A stretch of 64,000 bases of DNA, from NCBI RefSeq assembly GCF_029537235.1, contig NZ_CP120638.1:2108001-2172000 (forward strand). Reading direction: 5' to 3'. Of the stretch, positions 29,144 to 40,727 are shown piece after piece (position 1 is the first letter of the stretch; every line of letters starts with the position of its first letter). The stretch comes from Rhizobium sp. 32-5/1 (GTDB taxonomy: Bacteria > Pseudomonadota > Alphaproteobacteria > Rhizobiales > Rhizobiaceae). Below the pieces are notes generated by a model. It was not told the DNA's origin, did not search any database, and saw only the letters and a program-made list of their open reading frames with translations. Position numbers and translations under genes: made by a program.

Positions 29144-30281
29144 TCACCGGAACGTCTTTCTCGGATCGAACGCATCGCGGGCGGCTTCGCCGACGAAGAT
29201 CAGCAGCGACAGCATGACCGACATGACGACGAATGCTGTTAATCCAAGCCACGGCGCCTGCAGGTTCGACTTGCCCTGGCTGATCAGTTCGCCGAGCGAG
29301 GGCGAGCCAGGGGCATGCCGAAGCCGAGAAAGTCGAGCGAGGTCAGGGTGGTGATCGAGCCGGAGAGGATGAAGGGCAGGAAAGTCAGCGTCGCGACCAT
29401 CGCGTTGGGCAGCAGATGCCGCCACATGATTGTTGCGTTTCCGACGCCAAGCGCGCGGGCGGCGCGGACATATTCGAAGTTTCTCGCCCGCAAAAACTCC
29501 GCCCGAACGATGCCGACGAAGCCCACCCAGGAGAACAGCAGCATGATGCCGAGCAGCACGAAGAAGCCGGGCGGCAGGATGGCAGCGATGATCAGCAGGA
29601 TGTAGAGCACCGGCATCGACGACCAGATTTCGATGAAGCGCTGCAGCAGAAGGTCGGTCCAGCCGCCGAAATAGCCCTGCATAGCGCCGGCGGAGACGCC
29701 GACGACGGCGGACGCGATGGTGAGCGCCAACCCGAACAGGATCGAGATGCGGAAACCATAGATCATGCGCGCCATGACGTCGCGGGCCTGGTCGTCTGTA
29801 CCGAGCCAGTTGAGATTGCCGAGCGTGCAGCCGGGATCGTCCTTTCCAAGCGGATAAGCCGAGCAACGCTGCGTCTCGTCCATCAGCCAGAAAGGCGCGG
29901 TTGGGGCGGAATGCGGAATGTTGGAATTGGCTGTCTGATAGGAATAGCGGATCGCCGGCCAGATCATCCAGCCATTGGCATGGATCTCGTCGCGGATGAA
30001 ATCCGAACGATAATCCGTCTCTGCCAGAAATCCGCCGAACTTTTCCTCGGGATAATCGAACACCACCGGCACGAGGATTTCGCCCTTGTAGGAGGCGATA
30101 AGCGGCCGGTCATTGGCGATGAACTCGGCACAGAGGCTGAGCCCGAACAGAACCATGAAGATCCAGAACGACCAATAGCCGCGGCGGTTGGCCTTGAAAT
30201 TCTGCCAGCGGCGCTTGTTGACCGGCGACAGCAGTCCTTTTTCGGCGCGGCGATCGGCGTGGTCGTAGCAAACTCAGCCAT
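29144..30281 (-). CDS. yejE: Oligopeptide ABC transporter permease YejE (two frameshifts)
   Basis: An inner-membrane permease of the YejABEF importer. The central frame carries the long periplasmic loop (PEEKFGGFLAETDYRSDFIRD, WPAIRYSY) and the membrane core with the EAA-like loop RARNFEYVRAARALGV. The N-terminus is out of frame: it starts [15 protein letters not shown] and needs one more A at the A5 run (plus-strand T5 at 30238-30242). The C-terminus, GELISQGKSNLQAPW to FDPRKTFR, needs one more C at the C4 run (plus G4 at 29310-29313). With both restored the protein is 379 aa. Its ATG overlaps the yejB stop codon by one base. Confidence 0.87.
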
Positions 30282-31372
30282 CAGACCTCCCTCCGCTCGA
30301 AATCGATGCGCGGGTCGACCCAGGTGTAGATCAGGTCCGACAGCAGGCCGACGAGCAGACCCATCAGCGAGAAGATGTAGAGTGTCGCAAAGACGATGGG
30401 GTAATCGCGCTTGACGACGGCATCATAACCAAGACGCCCGAGGCCATCGAGCGAGAAGATATATTCAATCAGCAGCGAACCGGTGAAGAAGGCCGAGATG
30501 AAGGCGCTCGGAAAGCTGGCGATGATGATGAGCATGGCATTGCGGAAGACATGGCCATAGAGCACCTGCCGCTCGTTCAGACCCTTGGCGCGCGCGGTCG
30601 TGACATATTGCTTCTTGATCTCGTCGATGAAGGAATTTTTCGTGAGCAGCGTCGTCGTGGCGAAAGCTGACAGCAGGAGCGTGAGCAGCGGCAGCGTCAT
30701 GTGCCAGAAATAATCAAGAATCTTCTGCCACCAGCTAAGCTGGGCGAAATTGTCCGAGACGATTCCGCGCAGCGGGAACCAATCAAGGAACGATCCCCCG
30801 GCAAACAGGACGATCAAAAGAATACCGAACAGAAAGCCCGGCACTGCATAGCCGACGATGATGATGCCGGAGGTCCAGACGTCGAAACTCGACCCGTCCG
30901 AAATCGCCTTCTTGATGCCGAGCGGAATGGAGATCACGTAGGAGAACAGCAGGATCCAGAGGCCGAGCGAGATCGAAACCGGCATCTTGTCCAGGATCAG
31001 GTCGATGACCGAGGTGTTGCGGAAGAAGCTCTCGCCGAAATCGAAGCGGATGTAGTCCCACATCATCTGGCCAAAGCGCTCGAGCGGCGGTTTGTCGAAG
31101 CCAAACTGCTTCTCCAGTTTGGCGATGAAATCGGGATCAAGCCCTTGCGCACCACGATATTTCGAGGAGGTTTCGTCATTGAATGCGCCACCCGCCAGAT
31201 CGCCACCACCGCCCGAAAGCCGGTCGCTGCCCTGGTTCTGGCCGGTCAGGTCGGCTATCACCTGCTCGACAGGGCCGCCCGGTGCGAATTGGATGACGGC
31301 AAATGAGATCGCCATGATGCCGACAATCGTCGGAATCATAAGCAGCAGTCGGCGAAGGATATAGGCACCCAT
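30281..31372 (-). CDS. yejB: Oligopeptide ABC transporter permease YejB
   Basis: A 363-aa inner-membrane permease with six predicted helices. It begins [20 protein letters not shown], the typical start of DppB/OppB-type permeases, and has a large periplasmic insertion rich in Gly (about 45-75) that is characteristic of YejB. The cytoplasmic ATPase-coupling loop is [26 protein letters not shown]. It ends [11 protein letters not shown]. In E. coli this transporter imports microcin C and peptides. It lies about 245 bp downstream of the intended yejA stop; that gap holds no gene I can identify. Confidence 0.93.
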   Translation of the reverse strand: MGAYILRRLLLMIPTIVGIMAISFAVIQFAPGGPVEQVIADLTGQNQGSDRLSGGGGDLAGGAFNDETSSKYRGAQGLDPDFIAKLEKQFGFDKPPLERFGQMMWDYIRFDFGESFFRNTSVIDLILDKMPVSISLGLWILLFSYVISIPLGIKKAISDGSSFDVWTSGIIIVGYAVPGFLFGILLIVLFAGGSFLDWFPLRGIVSDNFAQLSWWQKILDYFWHMTLPLLTLLLSAFATTTLLTKNSFIDEIKKQYVTTARAKGLNERQVLYGHVFRNAMLIIIASFPSAFISAFFTGSLLIEYIFSLDGLGRLGYDAVVKRDYPIVFATLYIFSLMGLLVGLLSDLIYTWVDPRIDFERREV

Positions 31373-31617
31373 TAGTGACTACCCGCCAAGATTTTCTGAC
31401 GATCTCTCTGTAGCGGTGCCGGTGCCTTTGCAAAACCGCTCCGGCATTTTGCTGAAAACGCTTTCGTACGCCCCTTGGATTTCCAGTCGGTCAAGCCCAA
31501 CCCTTTCCGTTTTGCCGCCGCGCCAACGTCTAGGACCGGCAGATCCCGTCGACACGCAGCGGGGTGATTCGTCACCGTCATATGGAGCCCAGGCCATCGC
31601 CGGGCGCAAGCCCCAGC

Positions 31618-33458
31618 TTATTTCGCTGCATTTTTCGACCACCAGACATCAGGAATCCCGTGCCGTAATAAGGTAATTCTGCGGGATGAGTCAGATGATC
31701 CCAATAGGCCACGCGCCGCGCCTTGGAATAGAACAGGGGCACGACATAGTGATGGGCCAACAGCACGCGGTCGAGCGCCCTTGTGGTCGCCACCAGTTCC
31801 TCCCGATCAGGCGCGAAGATGATCTTGCCGATGAGCTCGTCGATCGCCGGATCGGCAATGCCCGCATAGTTCTTCGAGCCCTGTTGATCGACCGAAACCG
31901 ATCCCCAATAGTCCCTCTGCTCGTTGCCCGGCACCAGCGACTGCGCCCAGATGCCGTAGATCATGTCATAGTCGAAACTTCGAACGCGGTTGGTGTATTG
32001 CGAGGCATCCACGGTACGCATCCGAGCGTCAATGCCGATCTTCTTGACGCTATTGACGAAAGGAGCGACCGTTCGCTCGAAAGACGGGTTAGACAGGAGA
32101 ATTTCGAACGTGAAAGGTTCGCCTGTCTTGGCGTTCACCAGCTTGTTGCCCTTGAGCTCATAGCCCGCCTCCTTGAAAAGCACGAGCGCCTTGCGCAGGT
32201 TTTCGCGCACCTTCTGTGGATCGCCATTGACAGGGTTCGTGTAGGGCGTGGTGAAGACGGCGGCGGGGATTTTATCTTTCAGCGCTTCCAGTATTTCTTT
32301 CTCGCGGCCTTCGGGCAGGCCGGAGGAGGCAAGCTCGGTGTTCCAGAAATAGCTGTCGACACGCTGGTAGGCGTTATAGGCAAGCGTTCGGTTCAGGTCC
32401 TCGAAATCGAAGGCGTAGTTCAGCGCCTCACGCACTTTCTGGTCCTTGAATTTTTCGCGCCGCATGTTCGGCACGAAGGCCTGCATGATGCCGGCGGCAC
32501 GCAGAGGATTTTCGATTTCCGCGCGGATCACCCGGCCATCCTTGGCAGCAGGGAAGTCGTAGGCCGTTGCCCAATGACTGGCGCTATTGTCCTGATAAAA
32601 ATCGACATCACCGCCGCGGACAGCCTCGAATTCCACGGTCTTGTCGGCGAAGAACGTGTAGGTAATCGCGCCGAAATTGTTCTGGCCGACATTCACGTTG
32701 ATATCCTTGCCCCAATAGTCATCGCGCAATTCGAAGCGGATCGAACTGCCCGCCTGGAAGGAGGCGATTTTGTATGGCCCCGAGCCCATGACCGGTTCCA
32801 GCGTGGTACGACTGATATCGCGCGTCTTGCCCTCAGCATCCTGGCCTTCCCACCAGTGCTTCGGCACGATCGGAAACTGGCCGAGAATGCTCGGCAGTTC
32901 GCGATTATTCTTCTCGTCGAAGCGGAAGGTGACGTCGCGCTCGCCGGTCTTTTCCGCCGAGACCACATGGCGGTAATAGTTGGAGAGAAGGGGGTTATGT
33001 TCCTTCGACATGTCGAAGGAGAAGATGACATCTTCCGGGACAACCGGCTTTCCGTCTGCCCATTTCGCTTCAGCGCGGAGCCGGAACGTCGCGGAGGAAA
33101 AGTCGGCGGGATAGGAAACGCCTTCGGCGAGCAAACCGTAGGAGGCGGTGACCTCGTCTTCCGCGGATTTCAAGAGCGTATCGAAAACGAGCGTGGTAAC
33201 GCCGGTCGCCGCCTCACCCTTGGAAAGGATTGGGTTGAACGTATCGTAGCTGCCGCTTTCCGAGAGCTTCAGTTCGCCGCCCTTGGGGGCATCCGGATTG
33301 ACATAATCGAAGCGGGAAAAGCCATCCTTGTATTTTAGCTCGCCAATCGTGGAGATGCCGCTGTACCAGACCGGTTCCTCCTGCGCGGAGACATCTGAAA
33401 GAGAGACAGGGAAAAGGGTTAGCGCGATGAGGGCCGATCTCAAGCCAATCTGCAGCAT
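31618..33458 (-). CDS. yejA: Periplasmic oligopeptide-binding protein YejA (frameshift at the extreme 3' end)
   Basis: A family-5 extracellular solute-binding protein of about 613 residues. It has an N-terminal signal peptide (LRSALIALTLFPVSLSDVSAQ), the conserved VNPDAPKGGELKL and FDTLLKSAEDE segments, and a C-terminal part with YYVVPLFYSKARRVAYWDHL. At the end the frame runs GTGFLMSGGRKMQRN and overshoots to 31578. Restoring one C at about 31652 gives GTGFPDVWWSKNAAK and a stop at 31618, matching YejA endings. The start is ATG 33456-33458; the ORF running to 33806 overlaps mepA and lacks a signal peptide at its front. Confidence 0.88.
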
Positions 33459-33656
33459 GCAGCCAATCCCCTTTTTCCGTTCCAAGTCTTTGTTGCCCTT
33501 CAGAATAGGCAAAATCCGGGCAATTGACAGGACCTGCCTCAAATCAGGCCATATTTTTGCATCACATCCGGTTGAACCGCGCAAGGCTGACACAAAGGCG
33601 ATATGGGACCGTGCTCGGCGCGGCACCGATTCGACATATTCCGGGACAGGCAGGAC

Positions 33657-34751
33657 ATGACATTGGAAAAGACTGGGGCGGAAAAGACTGGGGCAAAGGC
33701 AGGAACTCTCCGCAAGATCGGCTTGGCCGCTCTGGCTGCAGCCTTTTTCGGCGGGGCGCTTGCCGACGGCATCGCCCATGCCGCTGAAAGCACGCCCGCC
33801 AAACAACTGTTTGGCAAGGTGCGCCTGCCCAGCAATTCCGCGGCCGCGCCCATCGGCTTTTATGCCAAGGGCTGCATGGCCGGCGCGGTGGCGATCCCCA
33901 CGGACGGCCCGACCTGGCAGGCCATGCGGCTATCGCGCAACCGGCGCTGGGGCAATCCGGCGATGATTTCGCTGCTCGAAAAGTTTTCCCGGGATGCCGT
34001 CAGCCTCGGCTGGGGATCAGGCATCCTGATCGGCGACATCTCGCAACCGCGCGGCGGGCCGATGCTGACCGGGCACGCATCGCACCAGATCGGGCTGGAC
34101 GCGGATATCTGGTTCCAGGCAAAGCCGGCGCAGCCGCTGTCGGCTGAGGCGCGCGAGGACATGCCTTTCGTCTCCATGCTAGACAAGAGCAAATTCCTGA
34201 CCGTCAACCCCAAGCGCTGGACCAAGACCCATGCGAACCTCGTGATGCAGGCGGCGAGCTATCCGCAGGTCGAACGCGTCTTCGTCAATCCGGCGATCAA
34301 GAAGAAGCTTTGCGAGACCTGGACGGGCGACCGCGGGCTGCTCGGCAAGGTGCGCCCCGTCTACGGCCATGACGAACATTTCCACATCCGCATGCACTGC
34401 CCGTCAGGGGCTGCAAACTGCAAGGCCCAGGCCGCCGTTACGCCCGGGGATGGCTGCGACAAGTCGCTGGCCTGGTGGTTTTCGAAGGAGCCCTGGGCAA
34501 AACCGACGGTCAAGCCGAATGCCAAGCCCGTCAAGCCACGCTTCACCATGCTTTCCGATCTGCCGAAGGCTTGTGCTGCGGTTCTGGCCGCGCCCGCCGC
34601 TTCGGAAACATCCGCGACCTTCGGCACCGCCTATGCCGCGCAACCCGCAAGCGATGCGGATGCAGCCATCCAGAACGTCATCAACACGACGGCCGGCGAT
34701 CTGCCGGACAGTGACATTCCGATCCCGGAAGCGCGGCCGACGCTGCAGTAG
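33657..34751 (+). CDS. mepA: Penicillin-insensitive murein endopeptidase MepA
   Basis: An LAS-family zinc metallopeptidase that cleaves D-alanyl-meso-DAP cross-links in peptidoglycan. At 364 aa it has a signal or anchor segment near residues 18-42, the zinc motif GHASHQIGLDADIWF (HxxxxxxxD) and the second ligand motif GHDEHFHIRMHCP. The C-terminal 80 residues are Pro/Ala-rich and low in conservation, as in other rhizobial forms. The start at 33657 (MTLEKTGAEK) follows CAGGAC and GACAGG; the ORF opens at 33603. It diverges from yejA across about 200 bp. Confidence 0.9.
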   Translation: MTLEKTGAEKTGAKAGTLRKIGLAALAAAFFGGALADGIAHAAESTPAKQLFGKVRLPSNSAAAPIGFYAKGCMAGAVAIPTDGPTWQAMRLSRNRRWGNPAMISLLEKFSRDAVSLGWGSGILIGDISQPRGGPMLTGHASHQIGLDADIWFQAKPAQPLSAEAREDMPFVSMLDKSKFLTVNPKRWTKTHANLVMQAASYPQVERVFVNPAIKKKLCETWTGDRGLLGKVRPVYGHDEHFHIRMHCPSGAANCKAQAAVTPGDGCDKSLAWWFSKEPWAKPTVKPNAKPVKPRFTMLSDLPKACAAVLAAPAASETSATFGTAYAAQPASDADAAIQNVINTTAGDLPDSDIPIPEARPTLQ

Positions 34752-34879
34752 CAACGAAGAAACAACCGTCCTGTGGGCGCTGTTCAACCCCGATGCCCTG
34801 CTGTACAGAATGATCAAATCGATTTAAATCACCGGTCGGCATCGGCCGGTCTTTGGCGCCGATTTCGAGGGGATGCGGT

Positions 34880-35260
34880 ATGGACAGCCGAAAATGCGTT
34901 GCGCTGATTGCGCATGACCAGAAAAAGGACGATCTCGCCGCCTTCGCCAAAGCCAATGAAGCCGTGCTGGCGACATGGAAGATCGTTGCCACCGGAACGA
35001 CCGGCGGCCGCGTACAGGATGCCTGTCCGAGCCTCGACATCACCCGGCTGAAAAGCGGCCCGCTGGGCGGCGACCAGCAGATCGGCGCGATGATCGCCAC
35101 CGGCGATGTACACATGCTGATCTTTTTCACCGACCCTTTGACCGCCATGCCGCATGATGTCGACGTCAAGGCCCTCATGCGCCTTGCGACGGTCTACGAC
35201 ATCCCGATGGCACTCAACCGTGCCACCGCGGAACAGTTGATCGACTTCCAGCATCCCTGA
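34880..35260 (+). CDS. mgsA: Methylglyoxal synthase
   Basis: Converts dihydroxyacetone phosphate to methylglyoxal and phosphate, a bypass relieving sugar-phosphate stress. The 126-aa protein is the short form. It has [14 protein letters not shown] with the phosphate-contacting His/Asp, [10 protein letters not shown], the catalytic-region [19 protein letters not shown] and [27 protein letters not shown] lies before the ATG at 34880. The neighbour downstream is glk, placing two glycolysis-related genes together. Confidence 0.93.
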   Translation: MDSRKCVALIAHDQKKDDLAAFAKANEAVLATWKIVATGTTGGRVQDACPSLDITRLKSGPLGGDQQIGAMIATGDVHMLIFFTDPLTAMPHDVDVKALMRLATVYDIPMALNRATAEQLIDFQHP

Positions 35261-35308
35261 TACAGCTACCGAGCCGCGCGTCATACGACGACAAGAACGG
35301 AACGCATC

Positions 35309-36328
35309 ATGCTCACCGACACAGACAGCCATCTCACCTTTCCCATCCTCATTGGCGATATAGGCGGCACCAACGCCCGCTTCGCGCTGCTCGTGGACGC
35401 CTTCGCCGAACCAAAACTGTTTCCGATCATTCCGACGACAGGCTATGCGAGCATAGAGGAGGCGCTGCAGACCAGCATCCTCGACAAGACTTCGATACAG
35501 CCACGTTCGGCAATCATCGCGGTTGCCGGGCCGGTCAAGGGCGATGAGATTCCTCTTACCAATGCCGGCTGGGTGATCAAGCCGCAGGACATGCTAAGCG
35601 CCCTTTCTCTGGAAGACGTTATCATCATCAATGATTTCGAAGCGCAGGCTCTTGCCGTCGCGTCGCTCGGCGACGAAGGACGCGAGCAGATTGGTCGGGG
35701 ATCGATCCTCGAATCGGCGTCCTGCGCGGTGTTGGGTCCCGGCACCGGCCTCGGCGTCGCCGGCCTCCTGCATGCCCGCCACACCTGGTTTCCCGTTCCC
35801 GGCGAAGGCGGCCATGTCGATGTCGGTCCACGCAGCGAACGTGACTACCATATCTGGCCCTTTCTTGAGCCGATCGAGGGCCGTATCTCGGCCGAACAGC
35901 TTCTCTGCGGCCGCGGCATCATGAATATTTATCAGGCGGTCTGTGCAGCAGACGCCCGCGAAGCGCCGCTGGTTGATCCAGCGGCGGTGACAACCCATGC
36001 GCTGGCCGGCAGCGATCTTGCAGCCGTGGAAACCGTTTCGCTGTTTTCCACCTATCTCGGCCGGGTTGCCGGGGATATGGCGATGATCTTCATGGCCCGT
36101 GGCGGAGTGTTCCTTGCCGGCGGCATTTCGCAAAAGATTCTGCCGGCGCTGAAGAAACCGGAGTTCCGTAAGGCCTTCGAAGACAAGGCGCCGCATTCCG
36201 AGCTTCTGCGGACCATGCCGACATTCGTCGTAACGCATCCGACAGCAGCCCTTTCCGGCCTTGCCGCCTACGCACGAACGCCTGTGCGTTTTGGTGTGGC
36301 AACAGAGGGACGTCGCTGGAGAAGTTGA
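35309..36328 (+). CDS. glk: Glucokinase
   Basis: Phosphorylates glucose with ATP to glucose 6-phosphate. The 339-aa protein is of the bacterial Glk (ROK-independent) type. It has [15 protein letters not shown] (phosphate-1 motif, residues about 14-28), the catalytic Asp in [21 protein letters not shown], the glucose-contacting EGGHVDVG and the adenosine motif [14 protein letters not shown]. No frameshift is visible. It lies 48 bp after mgsA and about 100 bp before msbA, the common rhizobial order. Confidence 0.95.
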   Translation: MLTDTDSHLTFPILIGDIGGTNARFALLVDAFAEPKLFPIIPTTGYASIEEALQTSILDKTSIQPRSAIIAVAGPVKGDEIPLTNAGWVIKPQDMLSALSLEDVIIINDFEAQALAVASLGDEGREQIGRGSILESASCAVLGPGTGLGVAGLLHARHTWFPVPGEGGHVDVGPRSERDYHIWPFLEPIEGRISAEQLLCGRGIMNIYQAVCAADAREAPLVDPAAVTTHALAGSDLAAVETVSLFSTYLGRVAGDMAMIFMARGGVFLAGGISQKILPALKKPEFRKAFEDKAPHSELLRTMPTFVVTHPTAALSGLAAYARTPVRFGVATEGRRWRS

Positions 36329-36431
36329 AGGACCTGCCGGCACGCGGACTCGCCAAACCCGAATCAAGGGACTATAGAGCGCGCTGGAACGGAGCGCCTT
36401 CCTCCATACGCTGCGGCTTAAGGAAATCAGG

Positions 36432-38236
36432 TTGAAGCAAACCAAGTCAAAGCTGCCGGCTGTCGATCGAGAGACGATCACCGGCGTTCTGAAGCGGGTA
36501 ATAGCGGAAAACGGACGCACCCACATCAAGGGTTATGCCTTCGCAATCGCCTGCCTTATCGTCGTCGCAGCAACCACGGGCTTTACTGCCTGGATCATGG
36601 AAGCAGTGGTCAACGAGGCCTTTGCCAATAAGCGTGCCGATGTCGTCCTTTACATCTGCGGTGCGATCTTCGTTGCTTTCGTGCTGCGGGGTTTGCGACC
36701 TATGGCCAGGCGGTGGCGCTTGCCAAGATCGGCAACAATATCGTCGCCAGCTATCAGCGCCGGCTCTATTCGCACCTGATGGCGCTGAGTGTCGGCTATT
36801 TCTCCGATTCCCGGTCCGCCCGCATTTCCGCCCAGATCAGCCAGAATGTTTCCGGTATTCGCGATGTCCTCAACATGACCGTCACCTCGATCGCCCGCGA
36901 TCTGCTGACACTCATTGCGCTGATTGGCGTAATGATCGGCAAGGACTGGCTGCTGACCGTCATCGTTTTTGTCATCGCGCCACCGCTTCTGATCGGCCTG
37001 CGCTACATTTCGCGCCGGTTGCGGCATGCGACCCGCGAATCCGTTGAGATCAACAGCCACGTTCTCGGCGCCATGCAGGAAACCATCCAGGGCATCACCA
37101 TCGTCAAGGCCTTCACGATGGAAGACCAGCTGAAGACCAAGGTAGAGACGATCATCGACCGCGCCGAGAACCGGGCGAACCGCATCGCCCGGCTCAGCGA
37201 GCGCACCGCGCCGATGACCGAAACCTTCGCCGGCTTCGCAATCTCGAGCGTGCTCGCCTATGCCGCCTTTCGCTCGATCTACAATGACGTGCAGCCGGGT
37301 GCTTTCTTCGCTTTCGTCACTGCATTGCTGATGGCCTACGATCCGGCGCGACGCCTCGCCCGTTTGCAGGTTTCGCTGGAGCGCGCAGTCGTCAATGCGC
37401 GCATGATCTATGAGATCCTCGACACGGTTCCGCACCAGCGCGACAAGCCGGGCGCGCGGGAACTTGTTCTTGATGGCGCGCAGATCGAGTTTCACAACGT
37501 CCGCTTCGGCTACAGCCAGAGTGACGATATTCTCAAAGGCGTTAGCTTCATCGCCGAAGGTGGCAAGACGACAGCGCTGGTCGGCCCGTCCGGCGCCGGA
37601 AAATCGACCGTGATCAGCCTGATCCCGCGGTTTTACGATCCATCCCAGGGTGAGATCCGCATCGACGGTCAAGACATTGCCGGTGTTACCAAACAATCTC
37701 TTCGCAATGGTCTCGCTTATGTTTCGCAGCAGCCTTATCTTTTCGAAGGCTCGATCCGCGACAATATCCGCTATGGGCGGCCGGGCGCGACGGACGCCGA
37801 AGTCGAAGATGCGGCAAGGCTTGCCTTTGCCCATGATTTCATTCTTGCGCAACCACAGGGCTACGATACACCCGTTGGCGAAAACGGCATCACGCTGTCA
37901 GGCGGCCAGCGCCAGCGCCTGTCGATCGCCAGGGCACTCGTGCGCAAGGCGCCAATCTTGCTCCTCGATGAAGCCACCTCGGCACTCGACACCGAATCGG
38001 AAGCTGCCGTGCAGAAGGCATTGGATCATGCGATGGATGGGCGCACCGTGGTCGTCATCGCCCATCGCCTATCGACTGTGGTCAACGCCGACAAGATCAT
38101 CGTCATGAAGGATGGTCTTGTTGTCGAGGAGGGAACCCACGAGTCGCTTGCGCAGCGCAGCGACGGTCTTTACGCTCGGCTCCACAATCTGCAGGGCAAT
38201 GCCGCGCAGACCGTTGACGACGCCGTATTCGAATAG
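36432..38236 (+). CDS. msbA: ABC transporter MsbA-type lipid flippase (frameshifted)
   Basis: A half-transporter with fused membrane and ATPase domains, related to MsbA, which flips lipid A across the inner membrane. The first frame starts at TTG 36432 (AAGGA 7 nt upstream) and covers the first helices to FVAFVLRG. One base is missing in the G4 run at 36688-36691. The next frame continues [22 protein letters not shown] through the membrane domain to the ATPase, with [24 protein letters not shown] and [14 protein letters not shown]. Reconstructed length is 601 aa. Probably an intact gene with a consensus error. Confidence 0.87.
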
Positions 38237-38256
38237 TTGCAGGACAGGCAGGGACG

Positions 38257-39074
38257 ATGAGCAGTGAAGACATGAAACTCGTGGTGGTCGGCGCTGCCGG
38301 ACGGATGGGCCAGACGCTGATCCGCACCATTCATGCCATGCCTGGCACGCGCGTCTTTGCCGCCGTCGAACGTCCCGGTTCACCCTTTGTCGGCCGTGAC
38401 GCCGGGGAAATCGCAGGACTTGGCCCGATCGGCGTTCCGGTGACGGACAAGCCGCTCGAAGCCTTCGTCGATGCCGAGGGGTTCTGGACTTTACCTCGCC
38501 GGCGGCGAGCGTGGAGTTTTCCGTGCTGTCTGCGCAGGCCCGCATCGTCCATGTCATCGGCACGACCGGCTGCTCGGCAAGTGACGAGGAAAAATTCAAG
38601 GCGGCCGGGCGCCATGCGCGCATCGTCAAATCAGGCAATATGAGCCTCGGGGTCAATCTGCTCGGCGTTCTGACCGAGCAGGCGACGCGGGCGCTTGGTC
38701 CTGACAGCTGGGACATCGAAATCCTCGAAATGCACCACAAGCACAAGGTCGACGCGCCATCCGGCACGGCGCTGCTTCTTGGGCATGCAGCCGCCAAGGG
38801 CCGCGGCATCGATCTTGCCGAGCAGTCCGTGCGCGTTCGCGACGGCCATACTGGCGCGCGGCAGACCGGCACAATCGGCTTTGCGACATTGCGCGGCGGC
38901 TCCGTCATCGGCGAGCATTCCGTCATCCTTGCCGGCGAAGGCGAGCAGGTGACGCTGTCGCACAGCGCCACCGACCGCTCGATCTTCGCGCGCGGCGCGG
39001 TGACCGCCGCTCTCTGGGCGCGCGACCGCAAACCCGGCTTCTATTCCATGCTCGACGTGCTCGGGCTGTCCTGA
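38257..39074 (+). CDS. dapB: 4-hydroxy-tetrahydrodipicolinate reductase (frameshifted)
   Basis: Reduces the dihydrodipicolinate intermediate in lysine and meso-DAP synthesis; normally essential. The first frame has the NAD(P)-binding motif [14 protein letters not shown]. The second has [22 protein letters not shown] and the catalytic [15 protein letters not shown] (His-His and Lys). One G is missing in the G4 run at 38478-38481; restoring it gives [17 protein letters not shown] and a 272-residue protein, the normal length. It lies 20 bp after msbA and 26 bp before gpmA. Confidence 0.92.
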
Positions 39075-39100
39075 ACATCAATTCCCCGGAGGAAATCAAC

Positions 39101-39736
39101 ATGAGCGGAACCCTCGTCCTTGTGCGCCACGGCCAGAGCGACTGGAACCTGAAGAACCTGTTTACGGGCTGGAAGGATCCGGACCTCACCGCGCTCGGCA
39201 TCGAGGAAGCCAATGCCGGCGGCAAGGCGCTTGCCGACTACGGCATCAAGTTCGACGTTGCCTACACGTCGGTGCTGACCCGCGCGCAGCACACGCTGAA
39301 GCTCATTCTTGACAATGTTGGACAGCAGGGCCTTGAAACCATCAAGGACCAGGCGCTGAATGAACGCGACTACGGCGATCTCTCCGGCCTCAACAAGGAC
39401 GACGCCCGCGCCAAGTGGGGCGAGGAGCAGGTTCACATCTGGCGCCGCTCCTACGACGTACCGCCACCGGGCGGCGAAAGCCTGCGCGACACGGGCGCCC
39501 GCGTCTGGCCATACTACCTCACCGAAATCCTGCCGCGCGTGCTGCGGGGCGAAAAGGTGCTGGTGGCGGCCCATGGCAATTCGCTGCGCTCGCTGGTCAT
39601 GGTGCTCGACCGCCTCACCAAGGAGCAGATTTTGGCGCTCAACCTCGCGACCGGTGTGCCAATGGTCTACAAGCTGAACGCAGACTCCACCGTCGCCTCC
39701 AAGGAAGTGCTGGGCGATATGTCGGCAGCGCATTGA
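39101..39736 (+). CDS. gpmA: 2,3-bisphosphoglycerate-dependent phosphoglycerate mutase
   Basis: Interconverts 3- and 2-phosphoglycerate in glycolysis. The 211-aa protein is the short alphaproteobacterial form of the histidine phosphatase family. The phospho-accepting His10 is in [10 protein letters not shown], substrate residues in [10 protein letters not shown] and [10 protein letters not shown], and the second catalytic His in [16 protein letters not shown] precedes the ATG. A terminator follows directly, so it ends the msbA-dapB-gpmA unit. Confidence 0.95.
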   Translation: MSGTLVLVRHGQSDWNLKNLFTGWKDPDLTALGIEEANAGGKALADYGIKFDVAYTSVLTRAQHTLKLILDNVGQQGLETIKDQALNERDYGDLSGLNKDDARAKWGEEQVHIWRRSYDVPPPGGESLRDTGARVWPYYLTEILPRVLRGEKVLVAAHGNSLRSLVMVLDRLTKEQILALNLATGVPMVYKLNADSTVASKEVLGDMSAAH

Positions 39737-39757
39737 GCTGACTACATTCCGACTACC

Positions 39758-39785
39758 AAAGGGCCGCTTCTGTGGCCCTTTTTTA
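39758..39785 (+). terminator. Intrinsic terminator after gpmA
   Basis: AAAGGGCC (39758-39765), 8-nt loop, GGCCCTTT (39774-39781), then T-run to 39784. Its mirror A-run is short, so it works mainly on the plus strand; the convergent Ada-like gene ends inside its T-run. Confidence 0.8.
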
Positions 39786-40654
39786 TACCTTGCCCGCTTC
39801 CCAGCCGAGCATGGCGCGCTTGCGGGTCAGGCCCCAGTGATAGCCGGTCAGGGCACCGCTCTTGCCGAGTGCCCGGTGGCAGGGCACGACGAAGGAAATC
39901 GGGTTGCGGCCGATGGCGGCGCCGACGGCGCGCGATGCGGTTGGCTGGCCGATATCGCTGGCGACTTGAGAATAGGTCACAGCCTTGCCCATCGGGATTT
40001 TCAGAAGTGCCTGCCAGACGCGGATCTGGAAATCAGACCCGATCAATACGACGCGCAACGGCTCATCCTGCTGCCACTGATCGGAATTGAAGATGCGCGC
40101 CGCATAGCCGGCAGTCGCCGCGCTGTCTTCCACATAATGTGCATTCGGCCAGCGACCCGACATATCCTCGAAACTTGCCTTTTCATTGCCCGCATCGTTG
40201 AAGGCAAGCCCCGCTAGGCCACGATCCGTGATCATGACGAGCGCCACGCCAAAGGGAGACGGATGAAAACCATAGCGGATTGTCAGGCCGGCGCCGCGCG
40301 CCTTCCACTCCCCGGCGACATCGCCTCATGCGTGACGAAAAGGTCATGCAGGCGGCCGGGGCCTGAGAGCCCCAGTTCGTAGCTGGTTTCAAGCAGCGGC
40401 AGCCCCTCGCGGCCCAGTAGGCGCTTCGCATGATCGAGCGTCACCGCCTGCAGGAAGGCTTTGGGCGACAGGCCCGCCCAACGCGTGAAGGTTTTCTGAA
40501 GCTGGGTCGGTGATTGGCCAAGCTGACGGGCGAGGACCTCCAGCGAAGGCTGGTCGCGATAATCCTCGGTCAGCAGTTCGACAACGCGGCTGACGGTTTC
40601 GTAATCGCTGCCCTGCGGCGTGATGTCGATCGGAAGGGATGTGGTGATGGTCAT
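39783..40654 (-). CDS. Ada-like methylated-DNA-protein cysteine methyltransferase with AraC HTH (frameshifted)
   Basis: A 290-aa fusion. Residues about 15-110 form an AraC-type DNA-binding domain (LEVLARQLGQSPTQLQKTFTRWAGLSPKAFLQ). The C-terminal half is the O6-alkylguanine methyltransferase with IRVWQALLKIPMGKAVTYSQVA and the acceptor Cys in VVPCHRALG. The N-terminal zinc/phosphotriester domain of full Ada is absent. One base is missing in a G4 run (plus-strand C4 at 40310-40313); adding it joins the halves through SPGEWKARGAGLTIRYGFH. It repairs O6-methylguanine by irreversible self-methylation. Confidence 0.87.
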
Positions 40655-40727
40655 GCCTGTCTCCTTAGTAGGGAGAGATAATCATCCGAACCCCATTGGC
40701 ACCACCCGATTCTTGATAGAAACCGGC

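Noticed and set aside
34831..34853. ACCGG...CCGGT hairpin after mepA as a terminator
   Set aside because: The stem is only five base pairs with a long loop and a weak CTTT tail; not strong enough to list.
38478..38481. Programmed frameshifting in dapB, msbA, xseA and similar genes
   Set aside because: The breaks fall at different positions in unrelated genes, mostly in short G/C runs without slippery heptamers or stimulatory structures, and all have the same sign. Consensus errors explain them better.
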